Assembly (NCBI GenBank): GCA_916613615.1
Contig: OU744727.1
Coordinates: 18,050,093 to 18,114,092 of the forward strand
DNA: 64,000 nucleotides
Source: Steromphala cineraria
Lineage: Eukaryota; Mollusca; Gastropoda; Trochida; Trochidae
Reading direction: 5' to 3'
Shown: piece after piece, positions 1 through 13,222 of the stretch
Layout of the letters: each line of letters starts with the position of its first letter
Numbering within the stretch: the first letter of the stretch is position 1
Translations under genes and position numbers: made by a program
Notes under the pieces: generated by a model
Seen by the model: only the letters and a program-made list of their open reading frames with translations
What the model was told of the DNA's origin: nothing
Database searches by the model: none

Positions 1-16
1 CGTCCTTTATGGACGT

Positions 17-150
17 GCATACACTATGTTATTGTTATTATATTATACTAATTATCTGTAGAATTGAATGAATAAAATATAAAAATCTTATACAAAGAAG
101 TAAAAAACGGAGGCGACATGTGTATCACACTTGGTAAGGCTTGTCAATAC
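17..150. repeat. Dispersed repeat, copy 1 (pair at 13,075-13,222)
   Basis: The stretch from CACTATGTTATTGTT to GGAGGCGACATGTGTATCACA reappears, diverged, at 13,075-13,222 in the same orientation and order. No terminal inverted repeats or coding potential are visible. It may be an edge of a larger duplicated segment that runs off the window. Confidence 0.5.
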
Positions 151-1169
151 ATCAGCATCATATTTAGATCTCATTTTAAGCCCAACAGCTGGAATTAACT
201 TATAGGGCGTTTCCAGTGCTTTTCTTTCTGATAACATTTTATTGATCTTCTCTCTTCTTTGATGATATGTTGTCAATTACATGGTGTATCTAATACTCAA
301 GCAAAGTAGAAATACAAGAATTAACCCTTTATAAAATCCATAGTGGGAACTGTATGTAACAAGTTAATTTTCATGGATTTTAGGGTTTTATGATGATGAA
401 ATACAAACATTTGTTTAATCAATACTCAGATGAATCTGACAAATCACTGATTAATCTATCAAACATAGATAGAATCAACATTAAACCCTGGTGGCCTTTG
501 GCTCGAAGTGATAATATAGTGTCAATATATAGAGATGCTTGTTGCCAAATTGAAACAGTTATTTAAATCACACTCCTCCTTGAAGTAATATTTGAATTTT
601 AGTCAATATTCATAACTAAAATTATCAATAGTTCCATGTCAATAGAAACCATTTTATGTCATTTTTCCTGATCTCCATCTCAACAATTATTTGTTCCTTT
701 TTTTCTTATCTACCATTTGTAGAATTTGGAATTCAAAACTACCTGATTTATAGACTTTTATAAACTCTGTCAATAGTCTGAGAATCGTAGGACGCTAAAT
801 GTGAAGGGCTACTTTGTGTTGGGAAATATGTTTATGAACATAAACCTATATCAGTTAATAGAACTCAATGATATTGCCATACGACCGTGACAACTAATTT
901 CCATTGATCTATTGTTACAACACGATAACATATATAGATATACTTTCACAGTCATCTAGTACACAATCATATCATAATTAAATATAGGAGATACATTGCA
1001 AGGTTTTGTTGAAGAAGTAAGCATAACTTTTGTCAATCTACTTTCAGAAGATGGTTCGATAGGATGTGCCATCATGAGATTATTATACAGACAAGATAAT
1101 AGTGTACCGTCTATAGCTAGTTTCCGGCACTTTTCACGTGAAAGGCTGTCGGTGCTTACTTGTGACGAA
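151..1169. other. No gene or element recognised
   Basis: A+T-rich sequence with no supported coding frame, RNA gene or tandem array. The segment near 565-600 faintly resembles 10,690-10,735 (AAATCACACTCCT / AAATCACACCCTT followed by AGTAATATTTG), which suggests more very old dispersed repeats. Confidence 0.5.
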
Positions 1170-2820
1170 CAATGATTTCTTTCATTTTGTCATAAAATAC
1201 GGTTCGAATGAATGTAAAGAGCTCTTGACAAAGATAAGTAGAATCTAAACCTCTCTGAATCATCCCCTTCAATGTGATTCCTACACTTGTTCGTCATAAT
1301 TTATAGTCTGATGAATATGAAATACTTCATTGAAATGTTTATATCCTTTCCAGTAATTATGGATTTCCATCTTTGCTTTTAATGATACATTACTATGATT
1401 GATAAGTAGGTGTCTATAAGTGAACGTATAAAAGCTTTTGTACATGAGCCATCAGGAGATTATTATACAGACAAGATACTAGCGTACACTCTACAGCCAA
1501 TACACAGCACTTTTGTGATAAGCCGTTTCTAATGTTCTACCATTTAATTCTTGACATTTAGTGCTTGAGGCGATTGATTTTCTAGTGTAGATGTGACGCT
1601 TGTTTGTGCAGTGTAGGAAAGCATTGCATCTGTAATAATGTATTGTTATTTGACATTCTGTTCCAGAAAAATACGTATTTAGTAGATGTATATGCTTTAT
1701 ATGCTCTATGATGTGACACTAAAAGCAAAAGGAAGGTTATGGCTAACGATTCTTGCATCCACAGATCGTGTCGTTGAGTATTATTGACTTTTGGAAACAG
1801 AAAAATGCATTGATTGTGTGACTGCATAATATAACCTCAATTAGTACCAAGATCTTATTACCATTTGAAAAAAATGTAAAAGTAACATGATAATAGCTAG
1901 ACAAAGGGACAATAATTACTTCTTTAATTTCTCCTGAGATAAGATTAAAGAAATGAAATTTAAAGTAGTTGACTTGTACAACATGTTCCTGTTTGTGGCT
2001 CGTAGTGTACATAAAGATATGATTAATAGATTTTGAATAGAATTTGATTTGATCTTGGACGGAGAATAAAAGTAGTTCCCGTGAATGTTCACACGATTTG
2101 AAAACGTTCACACAAGTATGAACAGTCTTTGTGGGTTCATGATTACTGAATCTATCACAATGCATTTCCTTCTTTATATAAACCGCCTATGAAATACCAA
2201 TGGCATTGGAATCATTCTGATAAAACACCTCTGCTTCAAATGATAGCAAATATTTGATGGTTCTTCTGGGATTAAGGATTATTTATTGCAAATATGTCAT
2301 GGCATTCCTGAAACGACATGGGAGTAACTACTAAACAACATGACTTGTGTCAAACACATTGATCACCTTGGAAACTTGCGTTGACATAATTATACTTTTT
2401 CTATTGTACCTTTCAATATGATTTGACATGGTCCCATGTGTTTCTCCATTTCTATGTGGACATATATTTTTCAATATAACAACAGTGTGCAATTAACCCC
2501 AGAGAGCAGTTTTATGTGTGCAGTACTGTCACTTCGATACTGATTGTAGCCTCAGCGACTTCAAAGCTTTTTTAAATAACAAATTAAGTACCATTCATGC
2601 CTCCTGATGTTTTTCTGCTGAAATTCATTCAAAGTAAGGATTTGCATGAAGACCTGTTCTTTGTAGACAAAAACATGCAAGACCATAGAAGGTTTAACGT
2701 GTTTAATGTGACTCTCAGCATCGTCATGCCAGGCATGATTAGCAGACATTTAAAATTAATGGAAACCAAAACGACGAAACAGATAAGCAGAAGTAGAGTC
2801 ATTGGTAGACTTCAGTAAGA
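1170..2820. repeat. Dispersed segmental duplication SD-A, copy 1
   Basis: Blocks of this segment recur in the same order at 41,460-43,600 and, from about 1,720 onward, at 4,005-5,345. Shared landmarks are ATTATACAGACAAGATACTA (1,460), CCTGACATTTAG-type blocks (1,555), CGATTCTTGCATCCACA (1,747), TTTGATGGTTC plus GACTTGTGTCAAACA (2,255-2,360) and CTCAGCGACTTCAAAGC (2,552). Copies are diverged with many indels. No long open frame is conserved between copies, so the repeat is probably non-coding or a decayed mobile element of unknown type. Confidence 0.65.
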
Positions 2821-2889
2821 TAATTCGTGTACTTAACCTGTTATCGAATTGATAAAAACATGGAAATAACATGGCTGATCCATTTGACT

Positions 2890-2960
2890 TGATTTGAGCA
2901 ACCACGACTGGGTGGATATGTGCGCTATATAAATATTCATATCATAATAATAAAACTTGA
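2890..2960 (+). mobile_element. Non-LTR retrotransposon 3' tail fragment
   Basis: The sequence TGTGCGCTATATAAATATTC followed by an AT-rich ATAATAATAAA end is the usual form of an L2/CR1-like LINE 3' terminus (GGCGCTATATAAAT plus short A/T repeats). A similar tail, GGCGCTGTATAAATTAATAA, is at 11,966. Only the tail is present; no reverse transcriptase remains. Confidence 0.45.
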
Positions 2961-4004
2961 ACATTCGAACCTGAAACGGTTAACCGTGCATCCATAAGTA
3001 GATATTGTGTGAACAAATTCTTAAACATTTATTTTAAGGGTTATGTTCTTTGTATTTAAGAATGACTAAAAATAGAACTTGTATAATGACACATGTATCC
3101 TAATACTCTTGTCATGTGGCGTGTGACTCACTTTATTGAGGCAATCATACAATATTATCTGACACAAGAACAGTGAGAGGATTATATTGAAAATCGCCTG
3201 GCTGGAGATCAAACCGATGATATTTTGTACTGTTAAGTATAGAATTTATTTACCTGAAATTCCTGAAATGCTCTTTTTAATTCGAATAGGTAGAAAGTAG
3301 TTAGATTTTCCCCTGGACATAAAGAAACTGTTGTCTGCATCATCATTATTACTGTACGTATAATTACTGTGTCATCTTCAGTCTACTCAGCTTCTTATAT
3401 GTTAATCTTAAGATTGAAAATTCAATAATTTTATTATATTCTATAAATAATGTCAAATAAATGTGATGGATAATGTTATCTTTATCTGACAGGAACTTAA
3501 AAGAAAATGTAAACGTATTTAAACTGGAACAAGGATGTGATTTAGCGTCACTGAACAAAAAGATGGCTTTCCATCCTTGAGCATTTTGAGTGGAGGAGGG
3601 GGTATTGTAACCGATGTTGTATATCCTTTTATATATAGAATAATATCAATTTCCTGTGCTCAATATCCCCTTTCCACTATATTTCTTTCAATTTTGTCTC
3701 AAATTGCAGACTAAATCATATACAGTTTGTTTGTTTGGTAATGTTCCAATTTACTCATCCAGACAAGAGAATATATGTACTAACCAAGCTGTCACTAGCA
3801 CAGATTCACAGGTGATGCTTTACCAGTTGCAATTGGTTCGGAACCTAAACAGACAGACAAAAATATGTCACACTGTAAATTTGTATAGCTTTAGAATTAA
3901 CCTTTACAAACACAATGAATATCGTACCATACGAGGCAATCACATATTGCCAGGGAGCATGTTTTGCCACATTAACACAATGACAGTGCTATGGTAATAA
4001 TCAG
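2961..4004. other. No gene or element recognised
   Basis: Short open frames occur on both strands, but none has splice-site borders, codon bias or a recognisable motif. Confidence 0.45.
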
Positions 4005-5345
4005 GGAGTACTAAAGCAAAGGGAAATTTATGGCTGACGATTCTTGCATCCACACATTATAGGTATTGTTTTACATTTTATTGATAGAAGAAAAATCTTT
4101 AATCAATAAATGTTTTCATTGAAGTAGCGATAGTGCTTCAAGTAGGAGACATTAGCTTGTAAAATATATAAAACGAAATGACTTAAAATAAGTTAGTATT
4201 TGGCACTTAGTCTAGGTCATGGGTTTCTGTTTTATTATTCGGAAAGTGGAAAATATCATCTAATGCTGATTATGTTCCGATAACTTCCATTAAGTAACTG
4301 AAAGCCTCATAATAGTGGATGATTACATGGGAATATTTAGCTAATATAAACATCATTAACGTCATTTTTGCCCTATAGAATAGGTAACGCTGGTCTTAAA
4401 AGTTTACTTTAAAGGCGCAGTAGCACGATTTTAGGGGTGATACAAAGGTGATGTCAGGAAAATGAAAATAAATGGTTCCAATTGAAAGACAATGTATTTA
4501 AACTAAATAAAGCCGTAATAGTTCAATTATATAACGTAAAGTTTAGCCATGCCATTCCTTTTTCTTACGCAAAATGAATTAAAGGTGTTCACAAAAATTG
4601 CCGCCAATGGATTTTATTAACATCCTCATACTTTGTCCTCTGACTATGGATAATTGGTTTGTGTAATAAGATTGTTGACACTGTCAATGTAATACATTTA
4701 GCATTAACTTACAATTATAAGTGAAATATTTAAAATATAAAATCAAAAAACGTGCTACTGCACCTTTAAGGACATTTCAAAAGCATAACATGAATAACAA
4801 TGTGATTTAAGTATTTACCCCCAACTTCCACTTGAGACACATGTAGTGACAATGCATTTTCCTTTGAAACGTATTATACCTAATAGTTTTAAAACTGCTA
4901 TTATATGAGGCAGCATCAGGAGAAGATTTCGAAACCACCTTTTAATCATCAATAGCGTGAAAGTCATTATACATGAGAAAATGACTGCTTTTATAATAAC
5001 TTATCGTTGCAAAGATTTTATGGTTCATCTGGGATTTAGAAGTATTTATGGTAAGGATTTGGTATGGGAGTTCCTACTAAAAAGCATGACTTGCGTCAAA
5101 CAAATCGTTCACCTGGGACAATTGCATTGACATAAAGATTATTTTTTATTGTAGCTTATCAAACCCAAAAGACTCACAGGTCTAATGATATGACATTGCC
5201 CCAAGCAATTCTCCAGTTCAATTTGAATGACTATTTCCAATAAAACAGCAATGTGCAAATTGATCCCAGAGAGCAGATGTATGTGTTCAGGCCACTTCGA
5301 TTATGAATTGTAGGCTCAGTGACTCCAAAGCTTTTTGTAGTAATA
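4005..5345. repeat. Segmental duplication SD-A, copy 2 (partial)
   Basis: Matches SD-A copy 1 from about 1,720 to 2,625. It shares AAAGCAAAGGGAAATTTATGG with CGATTCTTGCATCCACA at 4,012-4,055, then TTATCGTTGCAAAGATTTTA and the TGACTTGCGTCAAACAAAT block near 5,090, and ends with CTCAGTGACTCCAAAGCTTT near 5,320. Relative to the other copies it is interrupted by the TTAA-flanked MITE at 4,413-4,765. Confidence 0.6.
4413..4765. mobile_element. TTAA-flanked MITE, copy 1
   Basis: A 353-bp element bounded by TTAA on both sides (4,409-4,412 and 4,766-4,769). The left end AGGCGCAGTAGCACG and the right end CGTGCTACTGCACCT are inverted repeats differing at one position. A second copy lies at 14,718-15,071 with the same internal landmarks (TGATGTCAGGAAAATGAAAA, CCAATTGAAAGACAA, CCGCCAATGG). 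A TTAA target is typical of piggyBac and Kolobok superfamilies, but there is no transposase here to decide which. Confidence 0.8.
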
Positions 5346-5431
5346 TCTTATAAAGTACCATTCATGTTGATCTTGAAGCCGCTTTTGAGTTATAAATACA
5401 CATGTAATTCCTTCAGCATCAGCATACGTAA

Positions 5432-5553
5432 AGCAGCATTTGGGTTCCCCAATGGGACCAAGTACAACACAGCAAACTTCTAACCATTCAACAGCAGCAT
5501 TTGGGTTCCCCAATGGGACCAAGTACAACACAGCAAACTTCTAACCATTCAAC
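5432..5553. repeat. Direct duplication of a 61-bp unit (two copies)
   Basis: A 61-bp unit starting AGCAGCATTTGGGTTCCCCA and ending CTAACCATTCAAC occurs twice in a row (5,432 and 5,493) with no visible differences. The identity implies a recent duplication. It sits at the end of SD-A copy 2. Confidence 0.85.
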
Positions 5554-5863
5554 CTGCGATGTCGCATTGGACACATCTATCTTACACATACTTATCTTTA
5601 AAAGGGGGAGCACATTTTGTGTGTGTTTTTGGACATGAATTGCAGTGTGAATGGCTGTTGATATCGAATTGACCTTTGAACATCCTGAGTATTTGAACAA
5701 TGTACTCCATATTTCGGGGGGTTGTTAAGGTCTTCATCATTTTCAATCTTCACAAATTATATACATGTAATTGTAAATAGAATCTGTGAAAACCGTGTAT
5801 AAATCTACTCATCTCTAAAGATGATACTATTATAATATGATTTTATTTGACCAACTAAATGTA

Positions 5864-5931
5864 ACCACGCCGCTAATGGCTGAAATATTATATATTATAA
5901 ATTATGTTAAGCATTAACTCACTCACTCAAT
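5864..5931 (+). mobile_element. SINE/LINE 3' tail fragment with (CTCA)n end
   Basis: CGCCGCTAATGGCTGAAATATT followed by TTAAGCATTAACTCACTCACTC has the form of a molluscan retroposon tail. The same tail occurs in reverse at 36,785-36,850, where it follows the stop codon of a LINE fragment. The tRNA-derived head is absent. Confidence 0.5.
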
Positions 5932-8737
5932 GTAACTGCATACAGTGTATATAGTAAGCTGATGATAGCAGCTCAAATGATATCTAAGGAGATTTACATG
6001 TATGAAAGGCAGACACGAGTATTTATATTCCATCTTCAAACACCCTGTGTAATTGTATATTATTATGACATGTACTGGCTATGTGAATATCAACGACTCC
6101 GAATTTTTACATTTTCCAATCAAGTTTCATTTAATGAAAACAACAATAAGGCTATTGATAAATTTGCTAATCAATTACCTAGTGACAAAATAACATTTTT
6201 CATTCTCATCCTTTAGAAAAGTTGACAACATCAAGGAAATTTGGATGGCATGTTGTGGTGGTTATTGTCACTGTTATGTGCAACTGTAACACCACTGACA
6301 CTCACTTAATTATTCATCTTTGGAGAATCCACATTAAAATTTAAAGGCACCATTACGAATTGCTGAACCAAAATATATCCTGAAAATGTGAAAATATTCA
6401 AACTGAATTCTTACTGAAATAACATAACAAAGATTGCGATTTTATTGCACAAGTAATCAATGTAATAAACATGGGTATGAGTGGATTGATAAGAACTTTT
6501 TTATCGCATTTGCATACAACTTTCCATATTTATTTTACTATTTGCCAATGTTAATGAACATTTTTCATATAAAATTTCAAATTTAAAAAGTAAATAACAG
6601 ATTTAATTACATTTAATTTCAGGCCAACATTGACTTAATATTTAAACATAATTTACCACTTTTTACAGTGAAGACGATGGTGGCTTAAAGCTTAATTTGT
6701 CTATTAACATTTACTCGTTTTTAGAAAGGTGCTCTACTTAAAAGTATCTCCTGTTAACAAGACAATGTTGTGCCCATAGGACAATTTCTCTAAATAGGGA
6801 GTTGTTTTTCAAAACTCTTTCCATCAGATAGACTGACATTATTTTCCCACAGAGGTAGATGATAATCTTGACATGTTGATCGTACCGTGGGTTGTGGCAG
6901 TTTAAAATTTCCCGTGGATATCACAAAGCTGTCACAAGCACAGTCACTCTATTCTCTCACCACAAAAGCAGATCAAGTCATGAACTGTCGATCAAACCTC
7001 TGTTCTTATTAGACCAAATCGGTATGTTCCGGCATTTTTCTGATGGAAAAAAATAAACAAAAATCCATTTGAATTTCATTGCAAATGACAACGCTCGTTC
7101 ATATCACAATGCCTTTACTATGATTCAGTAACCAGAATTTAAGAACAGCAACGCTGATTGTATAACATTTCATGACTTAAACTGCTTCTGTGGGGGGAGC
7201 ATGATAGACTGACATGTTTTTGAAGGAGAACATGATATGTTCAGGTTGGCTCTTGTCCACCTCAACTAAAATAATTGACTAGACTGTCTGTCTCTACAAC
7301 TTTTATTGAATCAAAGTAATTGAATCGTAACAAACTCAGCTATGGCTTTATATTCAGGTTGAAGTAGTTGCAAAAGAATCTTATTCATGAAGTCAATTGA
7401 TAAAGAATGCGTAAAGTCGATAAACCTGGGACCGTTGCACAAAACGACTTATCCTTAGTACCATCCTTCAAAACAACACTGTGGGTAAAATAGTGTCTTT
7501 AGGTGACCGAAGTGGGTTTTGTTTGCAACCGGCCTCTGTACTTAAAGAAAGCAACGGCACATAACTTTGAATGAAACAATGAATTTCGGAATTTCCTTTT
7601 AATAACTTGTGACAAGGTCTTATATATGTAATTTCCAATTCACACTAACCTAGACGTTAGCCATTAGTTAGCCGTTAGTTCTCAAGGCGAAAAGTTTAGG
7701 GCTGCTTTAAATGTATTTAAATGTACTTAAACATCATATTATATAAAGGTATCATAGGGTTATACCCATCCAGTCTCTCAGACATAGATGTCGAATTCCT
7801 ATTAGAGAATCTGTCCAAACCATTTTCAACTAAACAGGGTTAACCAATTGTTCAATTGGTGAAAGCCGTGTAATCCATTCATGTTAAGGTTTATTGGCAG
7901 TAATTTGATAGAACTGAGTACGTTTGCTCAAACTTCTTAAGTCTAAAATAGGGAGAGGATGTTACGCAAAAAATAATTATTATTAATACAATTTTGTGTC
8001 ATAATGGTTTCCATTTATATGAAGAGACGCGGTATGTACGCGGTACATGTGTATGTATTGAGGTTCTGCTAACTGTGTCTGCTGGGCAAAGCAAGTGTAT
8101 CAAAATGTGCTTTAATGTCGCATTAACAACTTTGTAGAAACATCATTTATGTACTTTTAATGATATAGCAAAATATGTCAAATATCACTATTGATCCCTC
8201 TTTTAATTCTACATTATCATTTGTTCTAAAATAGCAAATTGTTTACTCACTAATAAGAAACTAAAGACGATTCCTGTTGATTCTGAATTTACCCCGGAAA
8301 TAACATATTTGTATTGCTTTCTACATTGAACATCAATACAAGGCTACAGATTATAATGAAACAACTTCATTCTTGTCGAGCAAAAAAGTCAATGAATGTT
8401 GTGTATTGGACATCATTTGCCTTCCATTGCAACCCTTTGAAAAGACATTTTTATTGTATTTTCATTCAATAAAGCAATTTAGTGATTCGTTTTAGGAGGA
8501 ATTTAAATATGTTGTAACAAGGTCAGATGAGATTTGATGAATCGATTTGATTGAAATAATTCATTCATTACACAGCATACCCAGTTAGATCACGAATAGA
8601 ACAAACGACTTCATAAAATAATACAAAAGTCATAATTTAACATCAAAGCTCAATCTGAGTTGATGCAATATTCCATCTTTCCTACTGGAATAGAAGAACA
8701 AATCTATTTTTGGAATATCTGATGTCAGGAAAAGTCC
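5932..8737. other. No gene recognised
   Basis: Long non-coding stretch. The open frame at 5,962-6,216 has no splice borders or recognisable motif. A TTTAAAGGCACC at 6,346 hints at a decayed relative of the TTAA MITE, but no matching right end was found. Confidence 0.45.
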
Positions 8738-8890
8738 CTAAGACCACCTAAAAGGCACTTTTCATTAAAATCAACATATAGATTGAAGTTAGAATGCGGT
8801 AATTCCTGCCTATTAAAAGACATTCAGCATCCTTAGGCCACGTGGGATCTTCAAATATCCTTTTGATCAAAGTATATAAAATTAAAATCT
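8738..8890. repeat. Direct duplication, copy 1 (pair at 9,640-9,800)
   Basis: Shares ACCTAAAA, AACATATAGAT, CACGTGGGATCTTCAAA / CACATGGGATCTTCAAA and CCTTTTGATCAAAG with 9,640-9,800 in the same order. Non-coding and diverged. Confidence 0.55.
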
Positions 8891-9639
8891 CTTCCTTTGG
8901 AACCATTGCATATTCTTTAAATATATCAAAATATTCCTTGTTGACTTACTTTTGATCCTTTGGATGGATGAATATTGTTTACATGTATATATCAATGTTT
9001 ATCATCGACAACAGTGTTTGATCTGGTACATATCAATTATTAAAGCATAAAGCAAAGTCAGTTTTCTACTATATCATCATACCACTACAGGTCTGATTCA
9101 TGCAGATTGCAATTATCAAGTGGTGGCTTGGTGTTGTTTGTGCGTTTTGGTTTAGTGATTGATCGGTTAGCTTTGGTTGCGTTGTGACAAAAGAACCTTC
9201 TGCGTGTAACAAGGCAGCAAACTAAGAGAAAATTAGAGATTAAAAAACAACTAAGTCACATAGAGTTAAAGCAAATAGAAAATTATCTATAACTTCTACT
9301 GGAAAACGCACCTTAAAAATGATTCCCTCCATAACACAGCTATTGGGATCACATTTTCACATACCACGTTTTGCAATGATGCCAAGTGGTTTCATGTACA
9401 TATAATCTCATTTATAGCTGAATAGATATTTGATTTGTGCTTCTTGGGTGAAATACCACCAGTTTGATATAATTGTAAGTTGTGAAATACTTATAGTCCT
9501 CCTTCATTGACTGTAATTTTCTGTTTACCAAAATACAAAATCTATTGCAATTAATTGCTTACAATTGCTGATTTACAGCTGTGAAGTTATTGAAAAGAAT
9601 AATTCAATTGGGTATTTGTCACCGCAAGAAAAGTTCAAG
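8891..9639. other. No gene recognised
   Basis: A+T-rich sequence between the two members of a direct duplication. Nothing coding or structural was identified. Confidence 0.45.
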
Positions 9640-9800
9640 TAAGAACACCTAAAATGTAATTGTTCATAACATCAACATATAGATCGTTGTCAACATGCCC
9701 TTGGTTGCTACAATTTTCTACTATTTTAAGACATCCAAAATCGACACACCACATGGGATCTTCAAACACCCTTTTGATCAAAGGTCCTTGAAGTTAAACT
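9640..9800. repeat. Direct duplication, copy 2 (pair at 8,738-8,890)
   Basis: See copy 1. The clearest shared block is GGGATCTTCAAACACCCTTTTGATC near 9,756-9,780. Confidence 0.55.
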
Positions 9801-10021
9801 TCTTATCATCCGAAATCAATCCGTACTTTTCCGAGATACAAAATGTTCTTTGTTCTTAATAAAATCCAAAGTGTACCCTTAAATTCATGATGGAATACTT
9901 TAGTTTTCAAGTTTGTTTTATATCTGATATTGCCAAACAGTCAAATAAGAACACTACAATATCATACATCTTTCAAAAATATGTTGATTGTTGTAAATAA
10001 AGGATGAATAAAATATGAATA

Positions 10022-10600
10022 GAACAAGCAGCTGACAGGGTCGAGCTATATCCCCCGCAAATTGCATAATATGTATAGGTTTTCCTTTTCATATTGCTGA
10101 TTAATTTTTGCCGCTCAAAATAACAAAAAAATTCCAGGATATGAAGAAAACTGTTCTGATAAAAAAAGAAATGATACCAACTTTATGTTCATTGGCATAA
10201 TTCGAGTAAACTGAAAAAATTAAAATCAAACAAATAAATTTAGTTATTTGGATCTCCAAGATCAATTTGATCATATGTATTAACAAACATATTTTCAAAA
10301 GTGTTCTTCATGACACACCTTATCATATGATGATGTAGCTACACATCCAATTAGATCAATATTTGATGATTAGTTTAGAAGTTGTGAGCCGGACAGGACT
10401 TGTAACAGATTTCTTACAAATTTACCACTTTTTCTCCAAAATCCTAATATTTTATGTAGATTTTCAGAAAATTTTTCCTCATGACACATTATCACATGTT
10501 TCTTCATTTCCATGACGAATTTGAATTGAAATGGTTGATTAGTTACAAAGTTATGAGCCGGACACAAAGTGTAACGGACGAACGGACGGACGGTGCCCAT
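10022..10600 (-). repeat. Dispersed repeat with GGACGGACGG end, copy 1 (inverted relative to 50,110-50,765)
   Basis: Runs from AACAAGCAGCTGACAGGGTC to a terminal AACGGACGAACGGACGGACG. The same blocks (TATCCCCCGCAAATTGCA, GGATCTCCAAGATCAA, TTCATTTCCATGACGAA, AGCCGGACACAAAGTGTAAC) occur on the opposite strand at 50,110-50,765. Inside, a module ending in GTGAGCCGGACA is repeated (10,383 and 10,552). Likely a non-autonomous mobile repeat, superfamily unknown. Confidence 0.65.
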
Positions 10601-10840
10601 TTTAAAACCCGTAGTAAAACAAATTCTTTACATTCTGATGGTCCTTGTCATTTAAAAAAATGGGATACTATTTTCTATAATTGAAAGATGTTTTAAATCA
10701 CACCCTTACTAAAAGTAATATTTGTAATGTCATGTCATTAACAACTAGTATGTCATCAATACACTTCTCTCTTTCAACTTTCTCTTTCGACCATGTTAAT
10801 GCATTGGGCACAGTTAGCAATTTGTATTGTCAATAAATTC

Positions 10841-11050
10841 CATGTAAAGGGCTAAGGATAAGAACATTGTTATCTATTGAGTGCATCGTCCCTTAAAAAG
10901 ATTTGGCTGTGAACAGGAATAGTCTAAATATGAGCAGCTTCTTTCCCTAGGGAAATTTGTTCTGAGCGGTGAACAAAAGTCTTTACCAGTTACAAGTACT
11001 CAATTATATAGGTGGCAGGTGCAGGGCGACCTTCAAGTACCTGCTTTAAT
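10841..11050 (-). repeat. Dispersed repeat family (minus-strand copy; plus copies at 49,500 and 51,620)
   Basis: Read on the minus strand it gives TGCCACCT, ATTGAGTACTTG, AATTTCCCTAGGGAAAGAAG and ATTCCTGTTCAC in the same order as 49,500-49,690 and 51,620-51,810. Three diverged copies in 64 kb mark a repeat family. No inverted ends or coding sequence were identified. Confidence 0.5.
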
Positions 11051-12744
11051 TGAGCCAGTGTATTTAACTTCATCCCTAAAGTTTAATTTTACATATATGT
11101 TCAAAGAAACATCATTCTCAGCAATGTTGTCCCTTTGATATCTGCACATAAGATAGATCTTACCGCATTCAAACTCAAGACTCAATATCTTTTTGTTTGC
11201 AGATATATCACAAATGTTGTATTTTAATAATTTGATAAACAGATTTGTATCAAAACCCGATTCACAGGTTTACAAGTTATTTCATTTCTCAGATATATGG
11301 CCACAATACGCACAATTGGTTAGCTCCTTCACCTTTTAAAGTTATTTCAGTTTGAACACTGATAATTAAATAAGTGCTCCTTTGGTTAGTTGAACGTCAG
11401 TTGTAACGATTTTGCAATAACGCTCTTTATGACGTCATAGGCGTATGTCACAAGTATGAGTTAAGGAAGTTTACATTTTGGCATCGAGTTTTCTAATTTT
11501 ACTATCCATCTGTGTTCAAGGAGTCGCGAACAGTTGCCATTAGAATGTGTGAAGAGATAGTTCTATTTTAAGTCTTGCTGATAAGTCGAGGTTTTATTCC
11601 TTCGCTCAATATCTGTAATACCAACGTTTTATCCATTGCATTCCTCGCATGTATAGACCACATTTCCAGAATGGTATTTCTTGTCTTCATTCACGAAGAA
11701 TCGTTTATTTTCAACTTCAAAAGTGGCGCAATTATCCTCCAACGTTTCCTTACAGGTTCCGGATTTGCCATGTAAGTCCAGGGAGAATCAACAATTCAAA
11801 ATGAGTTGAATGACAAGTGAAATAGTATAACAAAATCCCCAGATTATCAGTTCGTCCACGACTGCGACTTTGAGGGATACCAAATGCCACTTTGTTCAAA
11901 TTATTATTAGTCTCAATTGACATAATTTTGTTGCAATACGAGATTAGCAGTGATAAATGGTACTAGGCGCTGTATAAATTAATAATTATTAAATGAATTA
12001 CCTTTGCTCAGAATAATACCAGAAATTAATTTAAATAGCAAACATAACGTCATTAACGGGAGTTAGTCAATTCTATTATTTGCGATTAAAAATAAAATGC
12101 AAGCAATGTCATGTTTTACTTTTATAGATCAACAACACGATGCTCAACAACGGAAAGAGTTTTTTGCACGTGAACATTGATCCTCTTGGACCTGACATTT
12201 TCAGAAAACAAAACGCTTTAGATTATATTATTATTATAGGCTTACTTCTTAAAATGTAGTGAGCTCTCAGTCAATATAATTTCCTATCTGTCTTCATGGT
12301 CATGCTCTGTCATCTTTGTAAAACATGTAAATAATCCATGGACATTCCAAGAATATATATATATATCCAAAACATAAATTTATCATTGGTTAAGTCCATG
12401 AAGGGTATATTTTCTCAAATGAATTTAATCTGTAATATATATAATTCCTACAAATATTATTTATGGGTAAAGGTTTTCATTCAATACTAAAGTAAACAAG
12501 ACTGGCATTTGCGATAAAGCAATCAAAGTGAACAAGTAACGTGTTTCTGTTCACAATCTTGTTGATAAATATAAAATAGGGGATTATTAACCATAGCTAA
12601 TGTAATATGGGCAAGTATAATCATTTATGTACACTCAATGATGTTAGTTGGCAAATTAAACCATTTTAGGAAACAAGGGACATTATCAATACAAACGCCT
12701 TTGTATTATGATTTAGCGCTGCAAAATTGTAAAACCAAATGTCC
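11051..12744. other. No gene recognised; LINE tail near 11,966
   Basis: Contains a LINE-like 3' tail (GGCGCTGTATAAATTAATAA at 11,966), one exact TGACGTCA (11,430-11,437) and a short AT dinucleotide run at 12,353-12,365. Open frames here lack splice borders and known motifs. Confidence 0.4.
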
Positions 12745-13074
12745 CTAAGAAATGAGAAGGGCCGACCTTGGTCTTTGCCAAAGGAGCATCAGACCTATAA
12801 AAAACCTCTCCACTGACAGGTTACACACGGAATCAGTGTTCATTGGTCTACATGTCTCGCTATGAAGATGTACATCAGATAGAGTCTGGGTTCTTGAGCT
12901 CCAGATGCTAGTGTTGCGTTCAGTTACGGTTGAAGGGAATCTTGATTTCTTTCTGTGGAACATTTCCAGACAATTGCAGATATATTGGTCTGAAGTCTCG
13001 TAGACACAATCTTGTCTGTTTTGGTTTATGGTACATTGCATATTCGCAATACATTTCAGTCTCTCAATGATGTA

Positions 13075-13222
13075 CAAACATTCACTATGTTATTGTTTTT
13101 ATATTACATAATCATCTTTAGAAATTATTGATGCATACTATGAGTAAATAATACAAATCTAATAAAAATACAACAGAGATTAGGAGGCGCCACGTGTGTC
13201 ACATTGTGTTCGACTCGTCATA
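13075..13222. repeat. Dispersed repeat, copy 2 (pair at 17-150)
   Basis: TTCACTATGTTATTGTTTTT to GGAGGCGCCACGTGTGTCAC corresponds block by block to 17-150. Upstream (12,745-13,077, minus strand) is a 110-codon open frame of uncertain status. Confidence 0.5.

Noticed and set aside
6341..6741. Possible third TTAA MITE (TTTAAAGGCACCATTACG)
   Set aside because: The left end looks similar but no inverted right end of matching sequence was found.
12745..13077. 110-codon minus-strand frame with several cysteines (CTINQNRQDCVYETSDQYICNC)
   Set aside because: Composition is somewhat protein-like, but there are no clear splice borders, no recognised domain and no neighbour exons; it borders a dispersed repeat. 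Possibly a decayed exon.
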